From contig CAVTTJ010000005.1 of NCBI GenBank assembly GCA_963737575.1, positions 62,001-126,000 of the forward strand: 64,000 nt of DNA, read 5' to 3'. Every line of letters begins with the position of its first letter. Within the stretch, counting starts at the first letter, position 1. The position numbers and the translations under genes are program-made. This document shows, piece by piece, positions 8,830 to 16,006 of this stretch. Below the pieces are notes generated by a model. The model made no database searches and was not told the DNA's origin. It saw only the letters and a program-made list of their open reading frames with translations. The stretch comes from VRUE01 sp963737575. GTDB taxonomy: Bacteria; Actinomycetota; Thermoleophilia; Solirubrobacterales; 70-9.

Positions 8830-9252
8830 ATGGACCGCTCCGAAGCTCAGGCACGGGGTCGGCAGGCGCGCCATCGCCTGCGGGCGCACCAACGTCGCGC
8901 GGGCGAACTGCGGGCCCGCGCCGTCGCGATTTCGGTCGCGGCCTTCGTTCTTCTCTGGGGGGTCGTCTTCGTGCAGATGGCCACCGGGAACGATCCCGTG
9001 CTCGGGAATGGACCAAAGGTCGCCGCCAACGGCCGGAGGGGAGCCCCCTCAGATGGCATCTCCGACGGCGGCGAAGCTGCCGGCGCGCGCGCCGCGGCGG
9101 CCGAAACGGTGGAAACGACCGAGCCCGAAGAAGTCGAACCCGAATACGTCGAACCGGAACCCGAATACGTCGAACCGGAACCCGAATACGTCGAACCGGA
9201 ACCCGAATACGTCGAACCGGAACCGGCCCCCGTCGTCACCGGCCAATCGTGA
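8830..9252 (+). CDS. Single-pass membrane protein with EYVEPEP tandem repeats
   Basis: A 140-aa protein with a basic cytoplasmic N-terminus (RQARHRLRAHQRRAGELR), one transmembrane helix at about 38-55 (AISVAAFVLLWGVVFVQMA) and an extracytoplasmic low-complexity tail. The tail holds an Ala-rich linker, then Glu/Pro-rich sequence with four perfect EYVEPEP-type heptads. ATG 8830 is preferred over GTG 8803 because it directly precedes the basic segment. Its stop overlaps the GTG of apbE. The tail resembles a rigid wall-spanning Pro/Glu spacer. No SGAT-like flavinylation motif is visible. Function unknown. Confidence 0.65.
   Translation: MDRSEAQARGRQARHRLRAHQRRAGELRARAVAISVAAFVLLWGVVFVQMATGNDPVLGNGPKVAANGRRGAPSDGISDGGEAAGARAAAAETVETTEPEEVEPEYVEPEPEYVEPEPEYVEPEPEYVEPEPAPVVTGQS
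9139..9222 (+). repeat. Four perfect 21-bp tandem repeats (coding)
   Basis: Units begin at 9139, 9160, 9181 and 9202; each reads CCCGAATACGTCGAACCGGA plus a final A, encoding PEYVEPE. The four units are identical at DNA level, so copy number is likely to vary by slippage or recombination. Confidence 0.95.
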
Positions 9253-10190
9253 GCGCGGAAGCCCAGCGGCGATTTGCCTGCTTCGGGGGGATCGTGACGG
9301 TGCACGTCCGCGGAACGGCGGAGGGGCGGGACGCCGAGGATGCTGCCGGTGAGGCCGAGGAGCGGCTGCTGGAGGCTCACGATCGCCTCTCCCGCTTCCT
9401 TCCTGACAGCGAGCTGTGCCGACTCAATGCCGATGCCCGTGAGACCGTGCCGGTGACCCCACTCCTGCTCGAGGTGGCAGACGCGGCCCAGCGGGCCGGC
9501 CTGCTCAGCCAGGGGCTGGTCGACGCGACGCTGGTCGGCGATATCGAGCGCGCGGGCTACCGCGAGTCGCTCGTCGAGGACCGCGACCGGCCGCCGCCGG
9601 GCAGGCTCCCGGCGAGCGATTCGCGGCAGCCCGCATCCGCCGGACCGGATTGCGGCTGGAGCCGGATCGCCGTGGACCGGGAGAGCTGCTCGGTGACCCG
9701 ACCCCCGGGCGTCGAAATCGACAGTGGCGGGATCGCCAAGGGGCTGCTCGCCGATCTGGTCGGTGAGACCCTGAGCGAGTACCAGGACTACGCGGTCGAC
9801 TGCTGCGGCGACGTCCGGGTCGGCGGCACGAGCGGCCGCCCGCGTCGCGCCCTCGTCGCGGACCCGGCGGGAGGCGAGCCCCTGCACGAGCTGTCGGTTC
9901 TCGATGGCGGCGTCGCGACAAGCGGGATCGCGCGGCGCTCCTGGATCGGCGAGGACGGGGTCCGGGCCCACCACCTGCTCGACCCCGCCACCGGCCGGCC
10001 CGCGTACACCGGTGTCGTGCAGGCCACCGCGCTCGCTCCGACCGCCTTCCTGGCGGAGGTCTACTCGAAGTACGCGCTGCTCTGCGGGCCTGAGCACGCC
10101 GGCGAGCACCTGCCTCACGGCGGCGTCCTCGTCTTCGAGGACGGCGGCGTCGCCGTAGCGCCCGGGAAGGTCGAGGCCCTGGCTCCGTGA
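9249..10190 (+). CDS. apbE: ApbE-family FAD:protein FMN transferase
   Basis: A 313-aa ApbE-type flavin transferase, which moves FMN from FAD onto Thr/Ser of target proteins using Mg. Visible family features: FAD-pocket segment EIDSGGIAKGLLADLV near 160-175, YAVDCCGDVRVGG near 180-192, and HHLLDPATGRP near 240, equivalent to the HIIDPxTG metal-site motif. GTG 9249 overlaps the previous stop (GTGA). No signal peptide is evident. Genes on both sides encode heme-type membrane proteins, the typical setting of membrane flavin electron-transfer chains. An FMN-binding (FMN_bind) substrate protein is not present in this cluster. Confidence 0.88.
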   Translation: MSAEAQRRFACFGGIVTVHVRGTAEGRDAEDAAGEAEERLLEAHDRLSRFLPDSELCRLNADARETVPVTPLLLEVADAAQRAGLLSQGLVDATLVGDIERAGYRESLVEDRDRPPPGRLPASDSRQPASAGPDCGWSRIAVDRESCSVTRPPGVEIDSGGIAKGLLADLVGETLSEYQDYAVDCCGDVRVGGTSGRPRRALVADPAGGEPLHELSVLDGGVATSGIARRSWIGEDGVRAHHLLDPATGRPAYTGVVQATALAPTAFLAEVYSKYALLCGPEHAGEHLPHGGVLVFEDGGVAVAPGKVEALAP

Positions 10191-10831
10191 ACGTCGGGGC
10201 CCACCTCTTCTGGATCACCAGCCGGGCAGCCGGCGGCGCGGCGTTGCTCTCCTCCAGCGCCAGCGTCGCCCTCGGGCTGATGATGTCCTCCAAGCGCGCC
10301 GGCTCCAGCAAGCGCGACTACCGCGCGCTCCATGAGGCGCTCTCGCTCACCGCTCTGGCGATGGTCGCCCTCCACGGACTCTCCCTACTCGGCGACTCCT
10401 TCATGGCACCGGGGCTGACTGGGATAGCCGTCCCCTTCGCCGGCGCCTACCGGCCGCTCTGGACCGGTCTCGGGATCGTCGCCGGCTACGGCCTGGCCGC
10501 GCTCGGCCTCAGTTACTACTGGCGCAATCGGATCGGCGCTGCGCGGTGGCGCCGGATCCACCGCCTGACCGGTCTCTTCTGGGTGCTCGCGATCGTCCAC
10601 ACGATCGGCGCCGGCAGCGACGCCGCCCAGCTCTGGTTCCTGATCGTCAGCGGCGCCCTCGTCGTCCCGGCGGCGCTGCAGCTGACGCTGCGCTGGCTGG
10701 AGCGGCTCGACGGAGACGTTCAGGATCCGCGCATGCCGGTGACCTCACCCACCAGCGCGCGGGCTCGGTCCTTGGAGCCCTTCGGCACCCAGCGGGAGAG
10801 CGCGGAGCGGTTCTCGGCGACCCAGCGGTAG
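10187..10831 (+). CDS. Ferric reductase-like transmembrane protein
   Basis: A 214-aa protein with about six membrane helices and histidines placed as in YedZ/ferric reductase-like domains (YRALHEALSLTALAMVALHG, RWRRIHRLTGLFWVLAIVHT), probably binding heme. GTG 10187 overlaps the apbE stop. The last 35 residues (after LRWLERLDGD) are hydrophilic and are encoded opposite the end of the convergent DUF393 gene, an overlap of 112 nt. Likely partner of the ApbE-linked redox chain. Family membership is fairly secure; electron donor and acceptor are unknown. Confidence 0.8.
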   Translation: MNVGAHLFWITSRAAGGAALLSSSASVALGLMMSSKRAGSSKRDYRALHEALSLTALAMVALHGLSLLGDSFMAPGLTGIAVPFAGAYRPLWTGLGIVAGYGLAALGLSYYWRNRIGAARWRRIHRLTGLFWVLAIVHTIGAGSDAAQLWFLIVSGALVVPAALQLTLRWLERLDGDVQDPRMPVTSPTSARARSLEPFGTQRESAERFSATQR

Positions 10832-11154
10832 CCGCGCGCGGTGGCGCGGGGAAACCGGGCGAAGACGGCCGCCGGGAGCCCGCCGGCCGGCAGCAGCCTG
10901 AGCAGCGGCGCGATCGCCGCGCCTCCCGAGCTGCGACCGCCGTCGGGGTCGATCAGGTGCCAGGAGGCCATCCGCTCGGCCGGGTCGAGATCCGCGAGAA
11001 GCTCCCCGGCCTCGGGGCCCTGAAGTGGGGCCGGCCGCAGTCGCCCGCCGCGGTCCCAGCGGAGCAGGACGGCGAGCAGCCACATGCAGAAGCCGCAGTC
11101 GGAGTCGTAGAGGACTACCCGGCGTTGCGAAACTGGGCCAGGCGCACCGGCCAT
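10720..11154 (-). CDS. DUF393 / DCC-type thiol-disulfide oxidoreductase-like protein
   Basis: A 144-aa protein with the DCC-family N-terminal motif VVLYDSDCGFCMWLLAVLLRWD (shown as YDSDCGFC near residues 16-23), in which the CxxC-like pair gives the family its thioredoxin-like annotation. The C-terminal half (ENRSALSRWVPKG) also fits. ATG 11154 lies inside the last 40 nt of the upstream DUF2867 gene on the same strand, so the two are probably co-transcribed. Confidence 0.82.
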   Translation of the reverse strand: MAGAPGPVSQRRVVLYDSDCGFCMWLLAVLLRWDRGGRLRPAPLQGPEAGELLADLDPAERMASWHLIDPDGGRSSGGAAIAPLLRLLPAGGLPAAVFARFPRATARGYRWVAENRSALSRWVPKGSKDRARALVGEVTGMRGS

Positions 11155-11720
11155 TCCCGCTCGACCTCCCGGATGATCGCTGGGTAGACGATCAGGTGCC
11201 GGAAGGGAGCGATCGCGCTCATATAGGCGGCTCCGAAGAGCCCGTTCCGCTTGACCAGCACCGCCATCTGGCCACGGTAGCCGCCGCCGGGCGCCGGGAC
11301 CCAGCCGAGGTGCATGACCCCGTGCACCGTCCGGTTCGCGATCTCCGCAACGTACTCGTCCTCGAGCAGGTAGAGGGACTTGAAGGGAGGCGAGGAGCCC
11401 AGCGGGGGCGCCGTCCCGCGCAGCTCCGCCGGCAGCCGGTCGCTCACGGTCGGCACCCTTGCGCCATCGCCGTCGTCGTCCCAGCCGAAGACCTCGCCGA
11501 GCTTCCAGCGAAGCGCGAACAGCGCGCGCACCGCCGTGGAGCGGCTTTCGGAGGGCTCGAGCGCGGTCGCGCCCCGCACCAAGGCCGGGAAGTCGCCCTT
11601 CTCCCCCGGCGTCGGCAGGGCCCAGACATCCTCGACGTGGAAGTCCGGGGTGAGCTCGTGGATGCGCCAGGGCCTCGAGGTGTGGGCGCTGCTGGGCAAT
11701 CGCCGTTCCGCCATATCCAT
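11115..11720 (-). CDS. DUF2867 family protein
   Basis: A 201-aa soluble protein matching the DUF2867 pattern: N-terminal FHVEDVWALPTPGE, a central SLYLLEDEYVAEIANRTVHG, and a C-terminal YMSAIAPFRHLIVYPAIIRE. The start is ATG 11720 (or ATG 11714); both lie at a strong inverted repeat shared with the divergent tetR gene, so transcription is probably controlled by that regulator. It is the first gene of a two-gene unit with DUF393. Biochemical function is not established for the family. Confidence 0.82.
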   Translation of the reverse strand: MDMAERRLPSSAHTSRPWRIHELTPDFHVEDVWALPTPGEKGDFPALVRGATALEPSESRSTAVRALFALRWKLGEVFGWDDDGDGARVPTVSDRLPAELRGTAPPLGSSPPFKSLYLLEDEYVAEIANRTVHGVMHLGWVPAPGGGYRGQMAVLVKRNGLFGAAYMSAIAPFRHLIVYPAIIREVEREWPVRLAQFRNAG

Positions 11721-11735
11721 ACGGTAGCGTATGGA
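11716..11735. promoter_or_regulatory. TetR-type operator between divergent DUF2867 and tetR genes
   Basis: A perfect inverted repeat with 8-bp arms TCCATACG and CGTATGGA around GTAG. The core CATACGGTAGCGTATG closely resembles operators bound by many actinobacterial TetR proteins (CATACGGTACCGTATG type). It ends 5 nt before the tetR ATG (11741) and covers the start of DUF2867, so one dimer site could control both directions. Confidence 0.8.
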
Positions 11736-11740
11736 CGACG

Positions 11741-12283
11741 ATGGCGCTGACACGTACGCCACCCGACAGATGGATCGAGGAGGGATTGCGCGCACTGGCC
11801 GCCGGCGGCCCGGATTCGGTGCGGATCGAGCCTCTCGCGCAGACACTGGGGGTCTCGAAGGGGGGCTTCTACTGGCAGTTCGACGACCGCCGGGCGCTGC
11901 TGGAGGGCATGCTCGACAGCTGGGAGCGGGCGGGCGTCGACGATGTGATCGAGCGGGTCGAGGGCGGCGGCGGCGACGCCCGCGAGAAGCTGCGGCGGCT
12001 GTTCGCGATCGCCGGTCGCGAGCCCCTGCGGATCGAGCTCGCGATCCGCGACTGGTCGCGCCGCGACAGGACGGTCGCCGCGCGGCTGCGCCGCGTCGAC
12101 AACCGCCGGATGGACTACATGCGATCGCTGTTCGGCGAGTTCTGCACCGACGAGGACGAGGTCGAGTCCCGCTGCATGCTCTCCTCATCGCTCTGGATCG
12201 GCAACCACTTCATCGCCGCCGATCACGGCAGTCGCACCCGGGGAGAGGTCCTCAGGCGCGCCCTCGACGGGCTGATCGCCTAG
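11741..12283 (+). CDS. TetR-family transcriptional regulator
   Basis: A 180-aa TetR protein. The HTH is at about 12-55 (IEEGLRALAAGG, then VRIEPLAQTLGVSKGGFYWQFDDRRALLEGML), with a helical effector domain after it. ATG 11741 follows the operator palindrome directly, implying autorepression together with control of the divergent DUF2867-DUF393 pair. The inducer is unknown. Confidence 0.9.
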   Translation: MALTRTPPDRWIEEGLRALAAGGPDSVRIEPLAQTLGVSKGGFYWQFDDRRALLEGMLDSWERAGVDDVIERVEGGGGDAREKLRRLFAIAGREPLRIELAIRDWSRRDRTVAARLRRVDNRRMDYMRSLFGEFCTDEDEVESRCMLSSSLWIGNHFIAADHGSRTRGEVLRRALDGLIA

Positions 12284-12296
12284 CCGCGGCGGCCCA

Positions 12297-13310
12297 TCAC
12301 GGCCCGAGCCAGGTCATCGAGACCTCGGGGCTGGTCTCGGAGCCGCCGCTGCCGACGCCGAGATTGAGCGCCGCTCCGGTGGTCTGCTCGACTTTCGCCT
12401 CGGCGAAGTCGCCCGCGTTCATCAGGTAGACGGTGGTGACCGAGAGCGGCACTTCGGAGGTCGCTGAGGTGGCCGCCTGACCGACGAACGCGACGAAAGC
12501 GCCGTTGACCGCGATCCCGAGGTCGCGGGCGCCGGTCGTGTTGTCCGCCCAGAAGACGTTGGCGGTGATCAGGTAGACGCCGCCGATCGGCGCCGTCAGG
12601 CGAGTGTTGTTGGTCGCGGTCGAGTGGAGGCCCTGGTGGTCGTAGGTCTCGCTGGTCAGCTGGATCGCGGTGAAGCCGCCGCTGGGGATCGACTGGGTCG
12701 CGGTGCGCCGCACCCTTGCCGAGGGGATCTGCGCGAGGTTCGCGGGGCCGACGGTGCCGGCCGCGAGGTCGGCGCCGGTGAGGCTGCCGTTGGCGACGTC
12801 TTCTCCGGTCAGGCTCTCGCTCTGGACGTCGGCGCCGGTCAGGCTGCCCTCCTGGATGTCGTTTCCGGTCAGGCCCTGGTCGAGGACGTCGGCCCCGGTC
12901 AGCGTTCCGTTGAGGATGTTCGTCCCGAGCAGGCTCTCGGCCTTCACGTCGGCCCCGGTCAGGCTTCCGTTGAGGACACTCTCCCCGGTCAGGCTTTCCG
13001 GCTTCAGGTCGGCCGGGGTGAGGCTGCCGTCGGCGACGTTGACACCGGTCAGCGAGCCTTTCTGCACGTCCGCACCGGCAAGGCTCCCGTCCGCGACGTC
13101 GGCGCCGGTCAGGCCGCCGTCGAGAACGTCGGCGCCGGTCACCGCCCCGTCCTTGATGTGACGGCTCCGGATCGCGTTCTTGCGGATCCCGTTCGGGCCT
13201 ATCTTGCCGGTGGCGAGGGCGGTGCCCCCCAGCGCGATGAACAGGGCGAGGATCGCGAGATGGTTCCGGCGGGCGTACCTGCCCGCCTTCCCCAACGTTT
13301 TCCCCAACAT
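12297..13310 (-). CDS. Exported decapeptide-repeat protein with C1q/TNF-like C-terminal domain
   Basis: A 337-aa protein with an N-terminal hydrophobic segment (HLAILALFIALGGTALATG) of the Thermoleophilia surface-protein type, then about 15 copies of a 10-residue repeat around DGSLTGADVx (about 47-195), then a beta-rich domain (IPSGGFTAIQLTSETYDHQG to the end) that resembles C1q-like jelly-roll heads. The repeats resemble pentapeptide-type right-handed helices, giving a stalk-and-head layout. It shares its N-terminal type with the four proteins at 23-28 kb but has a longer stalk and a different head. Function unknown; likely surface exposed. Confidence 0.72.
   Translation of the reverse strand: MLGKTLGKAGRYARRNHLAILALFIALGGTALATGKIGPNGIRKNAIRSRHIKDGAVTGADVLDGGLTGADVADGSLAGADVQKGSLTGVNVADGSLTPADLKPESLTGESVLNGSLTGADVKAESLLGTNILNGTLTGADVLDQGLTGNDIQEGSLTGADVQSESLTGEDVANGSLTGADLAAGTVGPANLAQIPSARVRRTATQSIPSGGFTAIQLTSETYDHQGLHSTATNNTRLTAPIGGVYLITANVFWADNTTGARDLGIAVNGAFVAFVGQAATSATSEVPLSVTTVYLMNAGDFAEAKVEQTTGAALNLGVGSGGSETSPEVSMTWLGP
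12765..13165 (-). repeat. 30-bp tandem coding repeats (decapeptide stalk)
   Basis: Degenerate 30-bp units, many containing TCGGCGCCGGTCAGGCTGCC-like sequence on the plus strand, encode successive GSLTGADVxx decapeptides. Units differ by several substitutions and stay in frame, which marks them as protein repeats. Confidence 0.85.
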
Positions 13311-13459
13311 GCGCCGACGCTATCCCGCACCTTGTCCCCGGTCAAGGCGCCGGCCCGCCGAGTCCTGAGATTCTCCCGATATCGATGAGAGTGAGGGATG
13401 TCGAAAAACGAGCGGACTGCGAGGTGCAGTAGCGGCCGGCGGCCGGTAGTTTCGGCGCG

Positions 13460-14389
13460 GTGACGAGCGCCGATTTCGATCGCCTTGCCGCGGCCCTCGA
13501 GGAGGATGTCGCGGGTGTCCCACGCGAGGACGGGGCATTCCCCTACGTCCTCCTCGACGTCTTCACCCACACCCCCCTGGAGGGAAACCAGCTGGCGGTG
13601 TTCACCGATGGCCGCCGTCTTGACGACGACAGAATGCAGCGGCTCGCCCGCGAGATGAACCTCTCGGAGACCGTCTTCGTCCTCCCGGCAGAGGGCGAGG
13701 GCGACGCCCGGATCCGGATCTTCACGCCGCTCAGCGAGCTCTCCTTCGCCGGACACCCGACACTCGGGACCGCGTTCGCCGTCGGCACGGCGCTCGGCCT
13801 CCCGACCGTCCGGCTCGAGACCGGCGTCGGGCTCGTCCCGGTCGAGCTCGAGCGGGACGGGGACAGGGTCGTCTTCGGGCGGATGCGGCAGGCGATCCCG
13901 AGCTGGGCCCCTTTCGAGCGTGAGGCCGAGCTGCTCGCCGCGCTCGGCGTCGAGCGCTCGGGGCTGCCGGTCGAGGCCTACGAGAACGGCCCGCTCCACG
14001 TCTATGTCGAGCTCGAGAGCGAGGAGGCGGTTGCGGCGCTGCGGCCCGACATGGCGGCGCTGACTGAAATCGGCGCCCCGATAGGCGCCAACTGCTTCGC
14101 CGGCTCGGGGCTGCGCTGGAAGACCCGGATGTTCGCGCCGGCCGACGGCGTCCCCGAGGATCCGGCGACCGGCTCAGCAGCCGGCCCGCTCGCGATTCAC
14201 CTCTGCCGGCACGGGCGGGTGGCGTTCGGCGAGGAGATCCAGATCCGCCAGGGCGAGGAGCTCGGCCGGCCCTCGGTCCTCCACGCCCGCGCCGACGGGA
14301 GTGGCGAGCGGGTCGAGCGGGTCGAGGTCGCCGGCGCCGCGGTCATCGTCGCGGGCGGACGCTTCCATCCGCGGCCGGGTGTCGCGTAG
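13460..14389 (+). CDS. PhzF-family isomerase/epimerase-like protein
   Basis: A 309-aa PhzF-fold protein. Family features are visible: YVLLDVFTHTPLEGNQLAVF at the N-terminus, LAREMNLSETVFVLP with the conserved catalytic Glu region, GHPTLGTAFA near 98-107, and EDPATGSAAGPLAIHL near 233. Such proteins catalyse isomerisation or epimerisation of small molecules; the substrate cannot be read from the sequence. GTG 13460 is the start, divergent from the repeat protein with about 150 nt between them in which I see no clear regulatory site. Confidence 0.87.
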   Translation: MTSADFDRLAAALEEDVAGVPREDGAFPYVLLDVFTHTPLEGNQLAVFTDGRRLDDDRMQRLAREMNLSETVFVLPAEGEGDARIRIFTPLSELSFAGHPTLGTAFAVGTALGLPTVRLETGVGLVPVELERDGDRVVFGRMRQAIPSWAPFEREAELLAALGVERSGLPVEAYENGPLHVYVELESEEAVAALRPDMAALTEIGAPIGANCFAGSGLRWKTRMFAPADGVPEDPATGSAAGPLAIHLCRHGRVAFGEEIQIRQGEELGRPSVLHARADGSGERVERVEVAGAAVIVAGGRFHPRPGVA

Positions 14390-14432
14390 GCACCGGTGCC
14401 TCCCGAGCTCGCGACCCGCGCGGCCCGGCGAT

Positions 14433-15800
14433 CTAGCGGCGGCCGCGGTGGACGACGCGGAAGCGGAAAACCGTTGGCGTCTGGTCGATTCCGCCCGGGT
14501 CGAGCGCCTTGACCCTGAACGCATGCCGTCCCGGCCCGACGCGATAGCTCCTTGGGCTGTGGCAGCGGGAAAAGGTGCCGCCGCCGAGCTTGCAGAGGAA
14601 GCCGTGGGCCTGGCCGATCGCCCTGAAGAGGAACCGAACCCGTGTCGTCTGGCCGGAGATCTTCAGCACTCGCCGCGGGTGTCGGGTGATCTTCACCGTG
14701 TGGCGGCGATGATGCTTGCCCGCCTTCAGGTTGGCCGCTTTCGTGCTTTCGAAGGGGTTGGTCGAGGTGAGGATCTGGCCGTGGGCGCCGGCCGCGGAGC
14801 AGAATGTTGTCGTCGGGCAGGAAATGCCGAACATCCCGTTGGGCGGGATCGGGATCGCGCTGGTGAAGGACCAGGCCCCGGCGCCGCCGGTCGGGTCAGT
14901 GGAGGTGATGATGTCGGCGTTGTTGTTGACGGCGGCGCAGGCTTCGTCGGTGGGGCAGGAGAAGGCGGTCGTCTGCAGCGGAGTCACGCCCGGCGTCGCT
15001 AGCCAGGCTGAGGCGGGCCCGGTCGGGATTGTGCTGACGAGGAGGTCGGATTCGTTGCCGGTGACGCAGAGGGCAGATGAGGAGCAGGAGACTCCGAGGA
15101 GGGGCCCGAAGCCTCCGGGCGGAGCCGCCGCCACCCAGGTCGGAGCGCCGCCGGCCGGGTCGGTGCTGCTGACGATGCTGCCGTCGCTGCTGACCGCGAG
15201 GCAGAGGCTTTCGCTCGGGCAGGAGACCCCGGTCAGTTCGAGCGGCAGGCCGAGCTTGGTCACGCTCCAGACGGTCGGCCCGGCGGGGTTGGTCGAGGTG
15301 ATGATCGTCCCCCCGCCGGCGACGCCGACGCAGAGGGAGATCGAGGGGCAGGAGATTGCGTAGGCATGGACCCGCGGTTTGTGTTCGCCCTGCAGCGCTA
15401 TCGCCGACCAGGCCGGGGCGCCGCCACCCGGGTTGGTCGAGGCATAGATGTAGCCCTGGCGGCTCATCGCGGCGCAGAATTCGGTCGTCGGGCAGGAGAC
15501 GCCGCGCACCTGGGCGCCGGCGAAGGTGGCGTTGGGGTTGCTCGGCTGGACTTCTTCGGCGCCGTTGAAATGGGTCACCTGCCAGGTCGGGGTCCCTCCG
15601 GTCGGATTATTTGAGCTCGCCAGGGTGCCGTTGCTGCCGACGACGACGCAGACTGACGGGGAGGGGCAGGAGGCGCCATAGAGTGTCGTCGATTCTTCCG
15701 AGAGCCGGGTTACGTTCCACTGCACCGCCGAGGCGGGGGGCGCGAGGAAGGCGAGCGCGCAGGTGCTCAGCGCTGCAAGGATAGATACCTGGATTCTCAT
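14433..15800 (-). CDS. Secreted seven-repeat beta-propeller-like protein with Cys pair per repeat
   Basis: A 455-aa protein with a signal peptide (LAALSTCALAFLAPPASA). It has seven repeats of about 45-50 residues of the form GxSCPSxxxCxAVxxxGxIxxSTxPxGG, each with two cysteines about six to seven residues apart, probably a disulfide. Seven units suggest a closed seven-bladed propeller. A basic C-terminal beta-rich domain follows (RFLFRAIGQAHGFLCKLGGG...SPRSYRVGPGRHAFRVKALD), of the type seen at the ends of exported proteins in this group. ATG 15800. Function unknown. Confidence 0.75.
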   Translation of the reverse strand: MRIQVSILAALSTCALAFLAPPASAVQWNVTRLSEESTTLYGASCPSPSVCVVVGSNGTLASSNNPTGGTPTWQVTHFNGAEEVQPSNPNATFAGAQVRGVSCPTTEFCAAMSRQGYIYASTNPGGGAPAWSAIALQGEHKPRVHAYAISCPSISLCVGVAGGGTIITSTNPAGPTVWSVTKLGLPLELTGVSCPSESLCLAVSSDGSIVSSTDPAGGAPTWVAAAPPGGFGPLLGVSCSSSALCVTGNESDLLVSTIPTGPASAWLATPGVTPLQTTAFSCPTDEACAAVNNNADIITSTDPTGGAGAWSFTSAIPIPPNGMFGISCPTTTFCSAAGAHGQILTSTNPFESTKAANLKAGKHHRRHTVKITRHPRRVLKISGQTTRVRFLFRAIGQAHGFLCKLGGGTFSRCHSPRSYRVGPGRHAFRVKALDPGGIDQTPTVFRFRVVHRGRR

Positions 15801-15887
15801 CGAGGCGATCGTCCCCTCCTTCGATCGACGTCGACAATCGGCCTCCGATTCTCGAAAACCGCGCTCCTGGAAAGAGTTTCGGCCGGG

Positions 15888-16000
15888 CTAGGCGAGCCAC
15901 CCCTCGGCCACGGCCTCGGCGCTCTGGTGGTGCGCTTGTGGCCGGTCACGGCCTCGATGAAGTCGTCGCGCTCGAGGGCGAGCAGGCGCCCCTGTCCCAT
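15888..16000 (-). pseudogene. Relic of a cyclic-nucleotide-binding domain C-terminus
   Basis: Minus-strand translation gives RLLALERDDFIEAVTGHKR, then, after a one-base shift near 15935, HQSAEAVAEGWLA and a stop at 15888-15890. The first part closely matches the end of the cNMP domain in the MFS fusion at 40.4-42.1 kb (RLLRLERDQFIGAVTGHRR). No upstream remainder is present: the M14 peptidase gene ends at 16007. I read it as the decayed tail of a second MFS-cNMP gene. Confidence 0.6.
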
Positions 16001-16006
16001 ACCGGG

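Noticed and set aside
12765..13165. Regular 30-bp repeats that could suggest a CRISPR array
   Set aside because: There are no spacers of unique sequence, units are contiguous and degenerate, and they translate in frame to GSLTGADV decapeptides; no cas genes nearby.
14388..14401. AGGCACCGGTGCCT palindrome between convergent phzF and the propeller gene as a terminator
   Set aside because: The stem would be only 5 bp with a CCGG loop and no T-tract; too weak to annotate.
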